Source: Kalaharituber pfeilii (lineage: Eukaryota > Ascomycota > Pezizomycetes > Pezizales > Pezizaceae). Taken from it: a DNA stretch of 64,000 nucleotides. The DNA lies in the NCBI GenBank assembly GCA_015179045.1, contig WHUZ01000014.1:62001-126000 (forward strand), in the 5' to 3' direction. This document shows, one piece after another, positions 25,501 through 38,421 of the stretch. The first letter of the stretch is position 1. Each line of letters starts with the position of its first letter. Made by a program: the position numbers and the translations under genes. The notes beneath the pieces are model-generated. The model made no database searches, was not told where the DNA came from, and saw only the letters and a list, made by a program, of their open reading frames with translations.

Positions 25501-27566
25501 TGCCTCGCCAGAGCCGAGATCCTAATATAATAAAATACTAATATACGTAGCGATACATACAGCGTATCGTCTAAGTAACTAATGTCAAGCCTATGCCATA
25601 ACCACAATGCACATATATCAAGCTCATATTTCGATCTCTATCGGCTGTTGATTAATTCCAACATCACCCACTTATACCTTGAACCCTATGCAAGCACGCA
25701 ATACGGAAGGTGCATGGACAGGACAAAATCTTGTATCAAGCGCATGCCTTGGTGCAAAGCTGATGATTTGGTACCTCGTAGAACACGTAGACGGCTATAT
25801 AGTGCCAGTGGCATACACGTAGGCTGTCAGAGAAGCCATGCTTCCGATGCATACATCAGGAAAGGGGATTTCAATAACGCTTCACATTGAGGCACTGGGA
25901 GAATTCCATGATATACCTTCAATGTATCCCTTATCGATTCTGACGATACAACACCTCACCGGCTCCTCAAATCAAGTAGATATTCCTACGTCAATCAGTT
26001 ATCTCTTATAACAAATAGGTTCTTTAAATTAAAAAGAAAAAAGAAAAAAAAATAAAGGTGCCGATATGCCCTGGCTGCTGACTTGCTTTCGTGATAAACG
26101 CAATGCAACATATACAGATAGAAATGCGGCAAGAATGAGGAGAATGAGGAGAAGGTTCCTCTAAACGCTTCTGACTGCTGCCCACATGCAGTTTCTCCAA
26201 TACTGGACTGGTTCCATATCATTCGCCACTGGTAATAAGTGAAATAGGGTTGCTTGGTAACGTTGTCCACGCTCATGTAAGTATCCGGCCGGTAACCTCA
26301 GAAGGAAAACCTCAACACCAACTAAGTAATATTAATCTTAACAAGCGTAATATAATTGATCATATTGCTCAAACACAATAAAGATTGATGACTTATATGC
26401 CATAATCTAGCATGCCAAACCCGCCCCGCGGGTGTGTGGGGGTCCCAGAAGAACGTCTCTAGCACAACTAACATACCGGACAAAGTTGAACCTTAAAACA
26501 ACCTCAAAATTCAAACGTGGGACGTGGGATGGTACCCCACTTCGGGTCACAGGGATTTTTCACTACATTGGGCAGCACGACGCGTGACATGCCAGACCAA
26601 ATTTGAAGAATTGCCGCCGGGATGCAATCGCACAATGTATGCGTAAGCCTTTGCCTCCAGAACCACAGCAAAATATAGAAAGAAGACGCGCCGACAATCC
26701 GACCCGAATGTGGAATCAAATCTATTATCATACGGAGAGGGGTATGCGTAAAAAGAAATACAACAGGAGCAGATTTCAAATTATCGAATAGCTATAGGGT
26801 GAATGTATCCTCAAGCAGGCCATTATGCCAACATATGCCAGTGAGGTAAGGCAGCTCCGGAAAATATGCGCGCACAGCAAGCCGCAACCGCATCCAATCA
26901 GTGCCCATGGTGCTCTCCGTTTCTACTTGTATACTTGACTGTATTGCTATGAGGGGTAGTGCAACCAGACTAACTGATTGTAATGTCAGATCAAGTCCGT
27001 CACGAGCAAATATTCATAGGCTGCAGTGTACTGGTATCTTTAGACTGCTGGGCTAGCCCACTAAGGTAACAATTCTGACAATGTCTCTTTCAGGTTTCTC
27101 TGGGGAAGCATACCCACATACCTATTTAAGCAATCCGAAACATATGGCGCACTGACTAGTACGAAGACGGCAGTCGCTCCAACTGAGATGTAGAGCATGA
27201 TACACATCAGCGTTACACAGTTGAGCTCAGCTAAAGGTTCCAAGTCCCCACGTGAACGCAGAGTTGCTTGTTTGCGGACTATCGTCAACTAGTAGGTTGT
27301 GGACATCACAAGTGGCCGTGAGCCTCATTATGAGCACACTCTTGAAGGTGCCCTCAGTCACAACGTGCTATTCTGCGACGTATGTAGTCTCATGCCAAGA
27401 CTCTTTAGCTGCTACGACGTAGGGTTTGCAGGTCTTGAATAACGTTATCATTGTACGAGAAGCATATGAAGCTTCTTTACGGTATTCCTAACTCTAATAA
27501 GATTCCCTCTCATGTATCATAACAACCGCACATTGAGCCATCAGCACGCATGTACAAGTTCAGTCA

Positions 27567-27586
27567 AGTAAGTACATGTACTTACT
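27567..27586. repeat. 20-bp perfect palindrome
   Basis: AGTAAGTACA is followed directly by its reverse complement TGTACTTACT, with no spacer. No adjacent gene; it may be a dimeric protein-binding site or chance. Confidence 0.6.
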
Positions 27587-30500
27587 ACGATGTATGTATG
27601 TTGAGATATTCTGAATTTTGGAGACAAGTTAAGAGATATCTAGACTCGCTCATGCAGCCGGAGAAAGTAATGCGACATGGGTATCATTCAAAGGGGAGTG
27701 ACTAACCGTTGTACAGTACCTTGTCTTGTACCTTTGCCTCTCCATAAATCTGCGAGATTTTGGCATGATAAAACTACCTACAAATGTAGTATCTGCCCGG
27801 CCAACGCATGGAAAGTTGATAAAACAACTGCCCCTATTGCTTGAACGCTAGTCGCATGTGAGCGGGGAGCCTTGGGGACCCCAGTCCTCATTGTGATTGG
27901 TCATTTGCTGTTCAATCAAAACACATATCAAGACCCAGATCCACACGATAACAATGACTTAGGGAGATATAGATGTGCCTAAACAAGAGGAAGTAACCAA
28001 GATGCTTTGTGATAATATATGTCTATGGCATGTCAAAACAAGTTCGTACGTGGGCTGCCCCCTCACTAAGCTTCCATAGCGCCACCTTATATTGCTCGCT
28101 ATCCATCTTCATTCATTAAATCCCATACCACAGATGTGAGCGAATCGATAGTGCGCGATGCTGAACATATTGATTACTTGCAGCTTTCGATAAATTGGTC
28201 CCAATGATCTATGCCGGCCCAATATATCAGGTACATATAGTATGCCACTAAGAAAAACAGTTACGGTAGGAGAAGTGGAGTACTGCCGAGCTTAGTAGAG
28301 TATTAGAGATACCACAGGAGCCAGATACATGGACACATGTATACATGCATATATAGAGTTTACTGACTGTCTACCATATGTACAATATCGATATATAGCA
28401 TCATCGTCATCATCATCACCATCATCGCCTTCATCACTCCAACCATCACCGGCTGGGGGAAGTGCATACAAACCTTGCTGTTAAGGAGATTGAACATGTG
28501 TTAATTTGGGTCAAGTGAGGTCAGGTAAATCATTAAATTAATTGGTCACTTAGTTGATTAATTTGATTAATACTAAAGGAGTTAGTTGTCTACATATATT
28601 ATATCCAATTGTTTTACTCCCGCCTCGAGAATCGACGGTTCTATGAAAGGCCAAGTATTATATGGTTTGGAGATCGGTCAACCCTGGGTATTCAGGAAAT
28701 CAGCGTCGCATTATAATCTAGAAAGCATTCAATATACCTCCAAGCGGGAAGCTGTATTGAATATATGTCGGTGCAGGTGGAGGAAGTCTTTGGAAGGTAT
28801 CTATCTCATCAATCAATAATACAATCTCTCCATGTTTGAGTGGTATTGTACTTTGACATTGTCTAGTGCTGAATACATGTGAGATTTGTTACTACACTAT
28901 GCACGAGCCATGTATAACGTCTGTATCATGTATGGTCGATTATGTGCTCACCTGCAACATCAACCACCATTAGCCAGTACAAAATGAGGTATGTTCCTGT
29001 TTGACCCTCATGCCCCTCTATCACTATAATTGGTAAGGTGCACAGAAAGAAGACTAGGGAAGACGATGCCCAAGAGACAATTGATAGTACTAAAAAGTTG
29101 CGGGAAAAAACTTATAGAAAACAAAATGAAAAAACGAACAATAAACCACAGAAAGAACATATAAATTTTTTTCTTTTCTCCTGCAAAAGCGGATGTGCAA
29201 GAGTAAACAACCTAAGACCAGTCAAGTGTAGTCGAATATCTTTTCAATTACAACATGGACTGACCAGCCAAACCGCGATGCAACAGGCAAACATGAAAGG
29301 GTATCATGTCGCTATGTCTGCATCGTGCGAGAATTGCAGGTGTGACTCCTGAATAGCCCGAGAATTCCAATCAAGAGTAGCTCACCGTGGATAAACGAAT
29401 GAGGGGCGAAAAAGTTAAAATAATTTCATGAAAGAAGAGAAATCCAATGCTGATTCGGTGGCGTCCGACGAACAGTTGCTGCAATTGTGCCTCACGAGCT
29501 CGCTAATATGAACGGTTTCCTCTCCTCACCCTATTCAGCCTCACGGTCTCCAGTGCTATCCAGGTGGCTCCGCGGTTACAGTGGGGTGCACACATAAGTG
29601 ATAGACGTCAAAATCTAGCAGAGACCTGAGAACAAGAGTATTGCGTCCTCAAACCACGCACGTCGTTTGAGCGGATCTGGTGAGCATAATATGATTAAGG
29701 GAAAGATGGCAGAGCTTTCGAACGTTATACGAACACAGCAGGTCAATTGGTTAGACAGCCCACTGCCTAGGTGCAATGCCGATGAGGCAGTGTAGATATG
29801 CACGACATACTACACTGCTCTGCGATGCCGCTACCATACGATATACCTCCCAAGCTGCAAGCCTTGTTGCGATCCGCTGGCTGCCCAGCAGCGTTGCTTT
29901 GTAGGGAGGGAGGAGTCTATGAGCTGATAGGGGTAGCCAGCCAGCCGGCGGTGAGCAAACAGCTGCAGAGAGTGGGAATGAAGGTTGAGGAGGGGGAGTA
30001 GAATAAGCTATTATAGTACACCGTGCTGCCTTGCGTACAAGCCTGTCCATGCTGCTTTGTGCGCTTCGTCGCATAGCTGCTAGGCAAAAGATGCACCACA
30101 GTCTCGAAGGCCTATGATATGGCCAGTTGTAGAGTATCATAGGACTGGACCCCAGGGCGCGCAAGGACGATCGCCCCTTCCAGCGCCACGCCAAGGCCTC
30201 ACGAAGCCCGCCAGGATGACTGCTGCAAGTACCTCCTACAAGTAGCGATTCAAGCACATCGAGTGGTCTCATGGCGCTCGTTTTTTTTAGAGCATGATGG
30301 CGAATGAGTGGGCTCCTAGCAGCAGCTAATGTACGTACCCCTCTCCTCCTGCGCCCCGACCAATGCCAGAGCCGGGGCGCTCAAGTGAGGGCAGGAGACC
30401 TTGCCCATACGTTACCATCGTGTGTATCGCTCAGGCTATAGTCTGCACCCTGTTGTCCCCTGGGCCCCACAGCGCCTTGTCGAAATATCAAATCAATGGA

Positions 30501-31581
30501 GCCCCGGATGTAAACGTAAGATTCATGCCGTCGAGAACATGTTGCGGGAGAGCCGGGCGGACGAATCACCTCGTATGGCCAGCAATCAGCAAGAATCCAG
30601 TCTGTTCAAGGGTCAGAAGCCCAATCCTCCAATGCCAACACACTGGTTTGATGTTGACAGTATTTCCCTCAAATAGGGTCGAGAGTGTGCGCAGCTGGCA
30701 GCGCACGTTAGGGTGCCCATGGCATCAGGGCCCCAAAATGGCCAGGATTCGTTCCTCACTCCGCTCATGTGCACGCTAGCTCATGGCCAGTCTGAGCAGG
30801 TAGGACCCCGAAGGGCATCATGAATGTGTGAGACAGGCCTGTGTGCAACCTGTGGACAATCCCCGCTGGTGCAATTTTCATGTATCAACATCGAGGTGCT
30901 TGATGGATACCTTGCTTTCTTTACGTCCTGCCAGAATTCTGTTATTATCCTGTGTCATGCGCGGAGACACGTTTTTATGATTTCTCTACTTCGAGATATA
31001 GCTCTGTACTCTGCTCAGACATCTCCAAACTCGACGACCCCTATGCCCTTGCAATTGCTGCTCAATTGCTGCTCCATGCCAATGTCTCTCCGTCACTACT
31101 GGCACGTAGCCTTGCCCGGACCCAACGGGAATCGAATGTAATTGTTGTCCTGGTCGACTTGATAACTATGCATAGACATTACTGCGACTCTGCGGTGGAC
31201 AGTGGCCAATGTGGAGATGACCTTCGCCTAGTTATCATTTTGAGAAGCAAATAGTCATGAGCCAGCAGCGAGAAGAATTTTTACCAACTCAAGAGACAAA
31301 GCCAGCAAGTCAGGTTGCTTAGGCTGAAACATGCGCACGTGAAGGGGCGTTGCAGCAGTGACCATGAACAACTTTCTTAAACACTATACGCCTGAAGGTG
31401 AAAGCATGCAGTTATTCAATTGACGTAGTTCATATCGCCCATTGTCACGCAATACTAGCTGAGCCGAGACATAATTCCCTAATGCCGACGTTGCAAATAC
31501 AGGATACATAAATGTTGGTTGCGATGCGGGTCTTGTTCTTGTCGGATGAAATTATCGACAATAGATGAAGAAGGCCCATTT

Positions 31582-31595
31582 GCTCGCTAGCGAGC
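31582..31595. repeat. 14-bp perfect palindrome GCTCGCTAGCGAGC
   Basis: Perfectly self-complementary with no spacer, about 1.3 kb from the 3' end of the two-SANT gene. The GCTCG/CGAGC core resembles the hairpin at 2645-2669. Confidence 0.5.
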
Positions 31596-32881
31596 TTGTT
31601 TTCCATGAAATTGTCTTGTCGGTTTGAGACCGTTGTACTCTACGAGTGTTCAAGCTGCTTGTCGTTCGGGAATGTGGTATGTGAGTGCTTGTAAGTATTG
31701 GCAACCTTGGCACTGTCGGTTTGCCGACTCCTCGGTCAGTCAGTCTTGGCGCCAGCGATACTTTGGAGGGTGGTTCTCAGACGATTGTTTTTTCTCCTTT
31801 GTCGTAATCTTCTCTTGTCAGACTCATTGCGAGTTTAAGCATAATCGAAGCGATCATCGCTCGAATGTTGTGACAACAAGAGGTCTGTAATTTATGGTAG
31901 CACAAATGCACGTGTATTCTGGGACTGTTGCTGTTTGTACAGTACATATGGTACACGTCTGCGCATCAGATATCGCCTCTCTAAATATGGGTAAAAATTG
32001 GGCAATTATTATGGTAATGCAGGAAAAGCATAGACCAGCGTACCAGATGCAACCTCTGCTCGCATAGGAGTTTGAGACGCATTAGGCCAGTTCCTGTGAG
32101 AAAAGGCGAGATTTGAAGTCCAAGTAGGGCACAACGGCCCGCATAGAGGGTGTAAAGCTGCCAGGCAGGTATACATCGGAAAAGATTTTGTAGGAATTGA
32201 GATTGATTCTCTTCTTTTCAAGAGAGATTTTGGTTTTCTTTTCCAGTCAGACTGCTTTCTTCATTCATTACTGCAATTACCATTGGGCAATTTTAACGTG
32301 AGAAACTGATTTCACATCCGAACCACGGAATGATACCTGAACAAACGAAATGTAGTAAAATGCCAATGGAACCACTGAACACCGCTATGATAGAAACCAG
32401 GACCGTATGAAAAAAAAAAAGTGCAATTGACCCCCCCAAAACCAATCATATAAAACTTCCTAAAAGTAACACTTCCAATAAATATGAACCTTCACCTGTC
32501 ATTCCAGTACGTACTAGCCCTTCCCTGTCCCATCAACAGTGGCTGCCCCTAAAACCAGAAAACAAAAACCCAGAAATAGAATTGAAAATTCCAATATACC
32601 TTTGCCCCTTAAGATTGATCAGTCCCAGAAAGAAAACCCGTCGAGTACCCCATTGATTTATGTATTTCGCCAAATAAAATATAAGTGAATATCGACAAAA
32701 CAAATTGATTAGGAGCTGCAAACATTCAGATTAAGGATATTGAAGCATAAGCCAGATCCATGACAAATAAAAGAAGAAAACCCAGGGAAATACAAACAAT
32801 TTTCTCTTAAGAGCGCTTTTACGCCAAAGATTCCATGAATAAAGAGAGTCGTGGGTATCGTGAAATCATGATTCGTTTAGA

Positions 32882-34514
32882 CTATCTTTGAATAGATTGA
32901 CTCCTGAGAATTCTGCCTGCGGGGACTGGAGGAAATTTAGTGATTCTTTGAGCGTCTACGCCCGAGTAACTCCCTAAGTCACTATCGCCACTGGCGTTGC
33001 TTTCACTTCTTCCCCTTCCCCATCGTAATTTTCCCATCCTATGCCAAATTTCACGCTCATTCCGATTACTGAGCAGTACATTGACCTCTTCAAAGCACAG
33101 TTTTCGATCCATTAACAAGGCATCCTCTTCAGGCGTCCAATTATCCCCATCCTCATCATCAGTAGTTGGCGAGAAGTACGGTTGCATTTGTGGATAGGAG
33201 CTGTATTGACTACCGTGGATGTTTGGAGTTTGTGGAGGCGGAGGAGAGCAAGGGGTACCGGGTAATGCCATAGGTGATCCCATTTGCTGCTGTGGTGAGG
33301 ATGAGGCTGGTGAGGGGAGCGAAAAACTACCCGTTGAAAAGCTTCCTCGGTGTTGGTGGTATGACATCCTGTCATATGCATAAGGCTGGTTGTGTTGAGA
33401 TGTTGCTGGATTTGATGCTTGGTAACGTGCACATGGTGTAGTAGAGGGGCTTGTAGTGTGTGCTGATGCAGTACTGGCAGCCATTTCCGAAGCAAAGCTG
33501 GAACTGGTAGTTGTAACCACAGGAGGGCGCCTGTGACCCTGGTAGTATTTGAGAGTCCCAGAAACAAGTCTTCTCCATCGGAATTGACAAGCGTGAGATG
33601 TTCGCCCAGGGACTATGAACAGTGTCAGTATAATTATGTACCAGATATAACTGTTCAGACTAACAGTGTGTTGCAATCTCTTTCCACCCTAAACGCTGCC
33701 CTTCCTTCAGTTCCTTAAGCAAAACATCGTCCTCTGGATCCCAAGACATTGGTGTACGTGGGGTCTTTGGCCTAGCCCGCAATATTAATACTGAAAGAGT
33801 TTACCAAGTTCCTCAGATGGTCGAAGCTTACTTTTTCCGTCCGAGGCAATCATACTCGTCACCCTTATTGTTTACAGGCTCTTTTGAATTATTTGTTTGA
33901 GGAGTGACTGCCGTCCTAGATGAACTATGTGAGAATTAGTATTGCAGTAATTTTCTTTGAGTTCCTAACACATACCTCCTAATCTTTCTCTTTCCGCTAT
34001 CTTCTTCTTTCAAATCAGGGTATTCCCTTGTAGTATAGGATACTGGATCAGAATATTCTCCTGATCCATACCCTGACAAGGGAGTTGATGCAATGCTTGA
34101 TCGTGGGGTAGTTGCTGTAGTGCCTGCTGGAGACGTTCCCCAGTAGCAACTTTGGTGGTAGTACAAAGGGGATGGTGAAGAACTAGAGCTGTCGGATTGT
34201 GTATCTGTTGCAGTAGCTGATGACAGAATGGATGAAATTGAGCCTAAATTGGGCTTGGATTCAGATCTTGCCAATCTACGGCAGTCCGGAGCTGTAGGAA
34301 AGTAACTGTCCGCAGTATTGTTATGCGCTTGCGAGTAGTAGTAATGATTGGCATTGTGTGGACCTGGGTCGTTGCTTGTGTGATACTGCTGAGGCGTTGT
34401 AATTCCCGGTAGAGTTGAGCCACTGTAGTGGGTGAGAGATCCAGTCACTAATGGTGGTGGAAGGGGGAGAATCCGAGAATTGGAGATTGGGAAACTGGAC
34501 GCTGGTGGAGACAT
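32882..34514 (-). CDS. Two-SANT/Myb-like nuclear protein, probable transcription regulator
   Basis: Four exons: 34514-33976, 33924-33832, 33771-33665 and 33612-32882, giving 489 residues. Introns are 51, 60 and 52 nt. The first 180 residues are low-complexity Ser/Pro/Tyr. A basic KRKIRRSSSR segment spans the first splice junction. The first Myb/SANT repeat (about 219-268) crosses the third intron: MSWDPEDDVLLKELKEGQRL, GWKEIATHFPGRT, SHACQFRWRRLVSGTLK. A Ser/Pro/Gln-rich spacer follows, then a second, more divergent SANT repeat (about 405-444: WTPEEDALLMDRK, NEREIWHRMGKLRW). The HACQFRWRR helix is typical of fungal Myb-like proteins that bind DNA. Upstream of the start, the sense strand is CCCTCC-rich (plus 34668-34739 is G-rich). 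The target genes cannot be inferred. Confidence 0.85.
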
Positions 34515-35514
34515 TGTGTCTGAGGGGGGGATGCGGATATTGTCTAATCAGTGGAGACCAAACTGGTGAGCTTCCTTCAAGTAGGCTTCTGAATTCAGTG
34601 AGATGGTGAGTCCATGTTTCAGCAGAACGGATGAACCTGATATAAGAGAAAGCAGAAGCAGAGATTGGGAGGGGGGAGGTGGGAGGTGGGAGGGGGGAGG
34701 GGAGAGGGGGGAGGGGTGGGGAGGGCTAGGAGGGGTGGAGGAGGCATTTGCCAGACAAACGTACTGGCTACGTCGTGTTGCCCTGCAGTGAACAGCTGTA
34801 TCCCGGTCAGTTTCAACCTGCTATGATCTCACTTAGGCAGTATCATATGCAGAGGGAGAGGCAGCAGGTCGATAGCCCGATGTAAGCTCACTCAGTGGGG
34901 GTATTCTCGAGGGGAAGTGCAGTGAAGCGGTTTTCCAAAGCGAGCGAATTCGAGCGCTGCTGCAGATAAGAAGAAAGTCTGCCGGAGGGTGTACTTATTG
35001 GGGGGGGGTGGTAGAGGCATGCTGAGGTGGGTATGCAAGGTGGGTATGCAATTGGGGAGGGGGTGGGGCGAGACTAAAAGCTGCAGCAAAAAGCAAGCGC
35101 CGCAGCATACTGCAGGAGGAGGTTGAGATGAATTGGGAGCGAGTGCGAGAATAAGTGATGGCGGGTGGGTTGGGTACGGGGTCTGGGGGAGGGCGCGGCG
35201 TGATTGGGTGGGCGGGGGGAGATGGTCGATCAGAGGAGCGGCCGCGAGCAGAACAGGCACAGGCGGGCCAGAAGGGGCCGGGCGGCGCTGGCGTGGGCAG
35301 CAGGCAAGCGCAAGCACGCAGTGCCAGCGCCAGGACGGCGGGCGGGGGTGCGTCGGGCGCGAGGAGGAGGGGCAGCAGCGCGGTGACAGCGAGGGACGCG
35401 CCCTGGGCCAGGGCCGGGGCCGGGGCCGGGGCCGGCCCGGGGCCTGCGGCGCTCGTGGAGGCGATCGTATAAAGCAGGCAAGCAGCACTTGCGACTCGCA
35501 ACAGCAACGAACTG

Positions 35515-35631
35515 GCCTGCCCGCCCGCCCCCGCCCCGCCCCGCCCGCCTGCCTGCCTGCCTGCCTGCCACCTGCCTGCCCGCCCGCCCGCCTGCCTGCC
35601 TGCCCGCCTGCTGCTGCTGCCGCCGCCGCCT
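35515..35631 (+). repeat. (CCTG)n/(CCCG)n tetranucleotide array, then CTG/CCG
   Basis: Interspersed CCCG and CCTG units run for about 95 bp and end in CTG and CCG trinucleotides. About 80 bp upstream lies a GGGCCG-type block (35402-35440). Confidence 0.85.
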
Positions 35632-36985
35632 CCAGCAGCATATCCATCACCGCTCCTGCGACAATTACTGCCACCCATATCCTCTGCTGCACAACCACGA
35701 TCGCGGCCTCTCGCACTGGCACAACGGGCCCCGCCGAGCGCGCCTGTGATAGGACGCTGGCTGGGATTGGAGGCGACAGAGCATGCCACGGTGCATGAAG
35801 CTGCACAACGCAATGCAGGGAGGAGGGAAAATAAACCACCAAGAAAAAACGAAGTTGATCGAGCATCGTTCTGACTTGGAGCTCTCTCTTCTCCTCCCTC
35901 CACGGTCTGTGCGTGCTGCGAGCTGCGTGCTGTGCGCGTGCGTACGCCTGTTCTCGATATCATCATCATCATAAGCAGCAGCAGCAGCACATCATCAGCA
36001 TCATCACCAGGTGCCCGTGGTGCGGTACCCTGGCCGGCTCGGTTGGCGGCCGCAACCCCCCCCCCCCCCCCCCCGCCCCCCTCCCCCTCAAAACAAAAAA
36101 AAAAAAAAATACTCGAAAAACGTAAGGCCCAAAGAATAATAGCGGTTATCGTACCCCAAGCAGACGATGAAAGTGTAGAGGTTTGGCCTCAGGCATAAAA
36201 AGCCCTTAGCAATTCATCGGGCTGCCAATTCAATTCAATTAGTCCAAGTCACCAGTTCCAGCGCTGCTCTGGCGGACGGCGCTAGCGGAATTGACGCTCC
36301 ATGTGCGGTCTATTCGCAATGAGCCGTGCATCCTTTAGTCACCAGTGGCACAAGTAGCGAGTGTCTCCTGTTGACCGCAGAAAGGGCAAAAGGGCATAGG
36401 GGATGCATCGAGCTATCAAATAGCTCTGGCTGCCGCATTACCATAGGATGAAAGGCTGCAGTGAAAAAAAAATATGTAGAGATACACGCATGGGTCTTGG
36501 GAGTAAAACACAATCCAGATCCGCAACGTCAAGTTTCGCGTCGTGTCAACCCTCCAGGGCACCATGCGCCCCGCCGGATCTTATCCTGTTTGCGAATCAG
36601 AGGCCCCTACATACCAGAGCGAAGCCGGAGCCCATCTGCAGGATGCGCATTGGTTTTGTTCGCTGGCCATCACAGCTCATCGTCCCATCGGATAAAGCCT
36701 GTCACGACCCCACCCAAAACCCCACCAAACCAGAAAAAGCCCATAAACACGTTGAGAAGTTGGATGGCCCAATCGCGTGGCGGGAGATCGCTCCGGGCTG
36801 AGTGAAACGACGAACTGGAATGGTAAGATAATCCGTGTTCGCATTCGATTCGTCGCCTGTGGTGTGGTTTTGAGGGTGGGCCAGGTGGGGATAGATGCTT
36901 TGGGGGGGGATGCGAGCCACTGTGCGCTTGGTGCGGTTGGGACTAGCCTGGAGGGCGAGCTTGCGGCGGCGATGCGCGAGGGGAT

Positions 36986-36992
36986 GCTGCTG

Positions 36993-37028
<36 letters not shown>
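36986..37028 (+). repeat. (CTG)n microsatellite, about 43 bp
   Basis: CTG repeats with a single ATG interruption near the start; intergenic. Confidence 0.9.
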
Positions 37029-37029
<1 letters not shown>

Positions 37030-38421
37030 GGGCGCTGCCGTGCTTGCGAGGGGCACGGCTGCTTGGCTCAGGTCCAGCTCGAGACTATCCCTCGCCCCGT
37101 GCTGCCACTGAATGCGCTCATCGCTGAGCAGACTGCCATTGGCGTTCTGCGCACCTGCTGCCCACCTGCTGCCCACCTGCTGCCCATCAGAGGGGGAGCG
37201 AAGAGGGGGTTGTGGAGGTTTCGAACGCAACGCTGCGTCGGTGACGTGTTTGGCGGTACCAGCACTACATTTACTTGATCGATCGCAGCGTGAAAGCGGT
37301 GCGGATGTTTGACTGCGCTGTGCCCGCACGACAGTGAGGATTTCGGGATTCACGTTATACATAAGCAGTCGTGTGCCCCGGGGGCGGGGACCTCGAGCGG
37401 GGCGGGACCTCGAGCGGGCCGGGCCGCAGAAACGCTCTGCTCTGCTTCGCCGGGCCGAAACAATCCGACTTGAAACCACAGTGCTGGAGGTCGAAACAAA
37501 CTGACATCAGGCTAGCCATAGCCTCAGACATCTGGGTATGTACGCTCGCCAGGCATCCATGCTGCGGTGCGGCTGCGAACGCTGAGATGCAGTGTGAGTA
37601 CGTAGCTCAGGATGACGCTTGGGTGTTTCTTGGTACGAGCCTTGGCATGAGGCAATCGATAGCTGCCCACTATGATACCATGAGGCTCGAATTCCCCAAC
37701 TGCGAGTTAGTCTCGTGCGACTACTAATACAGTCTCGTGACCATTGGTTGTACTCGAATTATGTAAGGCTCCGACAGGTGAGACAGGTGCTGAGTCAGTT
37801 CGTATGCCGCACTGTTACAGTTGTGCATATTCAATTAGCCACAGCCTCAGAACTACTGCATATGCGCGTGAAACGTACTTTATGCAAGGCGGCATAAGGC
37901 GCCTGCCCAGCGACTTCTCGTATGTCGCATTGTGCGGAAGGAGGGCGCTGTGCGCATCCACCCTCATCCCTCCATCCTCATTCAACGTTACGTGCACCAG
38001 ATGCCCACCGATGGGACAGCGCCCAACCCTCCACTCTCTGCAATCTCACTCACCGCGCTTCTCGCCAGCTTTCGTCTACAATCTCTGCCATCAGCCTGCA
38101 ACGCAACACACCCGCTGACGCTGAACAGTCTCCTCCACACGCCCCCGTTCCCGGAGCAGTGCTGTGAGCACAAAGAGTGGCCCCACAAGAAACGCCAGAC
38201 ATCCAACCAGTTAGCTTACGCTTGGAGCTGAAGGAAAGGGCAAGAGGCGAGGAGAAAAACAAAAACGGTTAGAACGCTCGACTGGACAGTGCCCCCCCTA
38301 GGACTGGGCCCTCCCACACGTCCATCTGTCCGCTGCCCCGCGTTTTGGAAGGGGCCGCGCATTCCAATCTGTCCTTTCAATTCCTTCATACACCCTGCCC
38401 GTCCCCCCAGCCAAGGTGAAA

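Larger units (their letters stand above)
18603..32881. other. 14.3-kb stretch without a recognisable gene
   Basis: No frame carries a known domain. Stop-free runs are short, the longest 173 codons at 29751-30272 on the minus strand, and do not join into a family I know. Base composition looks balanced rather than extremely AT-rich, so strong repeat-induced point mutation is not obvious. It contains a G-rich skewed tract just after STN1; long A and C homopolymers at 19184-19547; (TGCA)n near 20767-20782; CACGTGCACGTG near 20274; an (AAAAT)n tract near 24445-24466; a 20-bp palindrome at 27567-27586; an (ATC)n tract near 28399-28437; and a 14-bp palindrome at 31582-31595. Confidence 0.55.
34515..38421. 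other. GC-rich, microsatellite-rich intergenic region
   Basis: Contains a G/A tract (34668-34739), a very GC-rich island (about 35130-35640) with repeated GGGCC and CCTG/CCCG units, C19 (36056-36074) next to A15 (36095-36109), and a CTG tract (36986-37028). The long reading frames here (up to 331 codons on the minus strand and 221 on the plus strand) overlap one another and consist of low-complexity Gly/Arg/Pro/Ala/Cys. I take them to be by-products of GC content. It includes the promoters of the two-SANT gene (minus) and the ING gene (plus). Confidence 0.6.

Noticed and set aside
25052..25525. 157-codon plus-strand open frame
   Set aside because: Composition rich in Cys, Trp and Ser with no domain and no flanking exons; probably random.
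29751..30272. 173-codon minus-strand open frame, the longest in the gene-poor region
   Set aside because: No recognisable domain, and an overlapping frame on the other strand is also open. Length is within what chance gives in 14 kb.
34892..35990. Overlapping 324- and 331-codon minus-strand frames and a 221-codon plus-strand frame
   Set aside because: Low-complexity Gly/Arg/Ala/Pro/Cys products of a GC-rich repeat island, open on both strands at once, with no domain.
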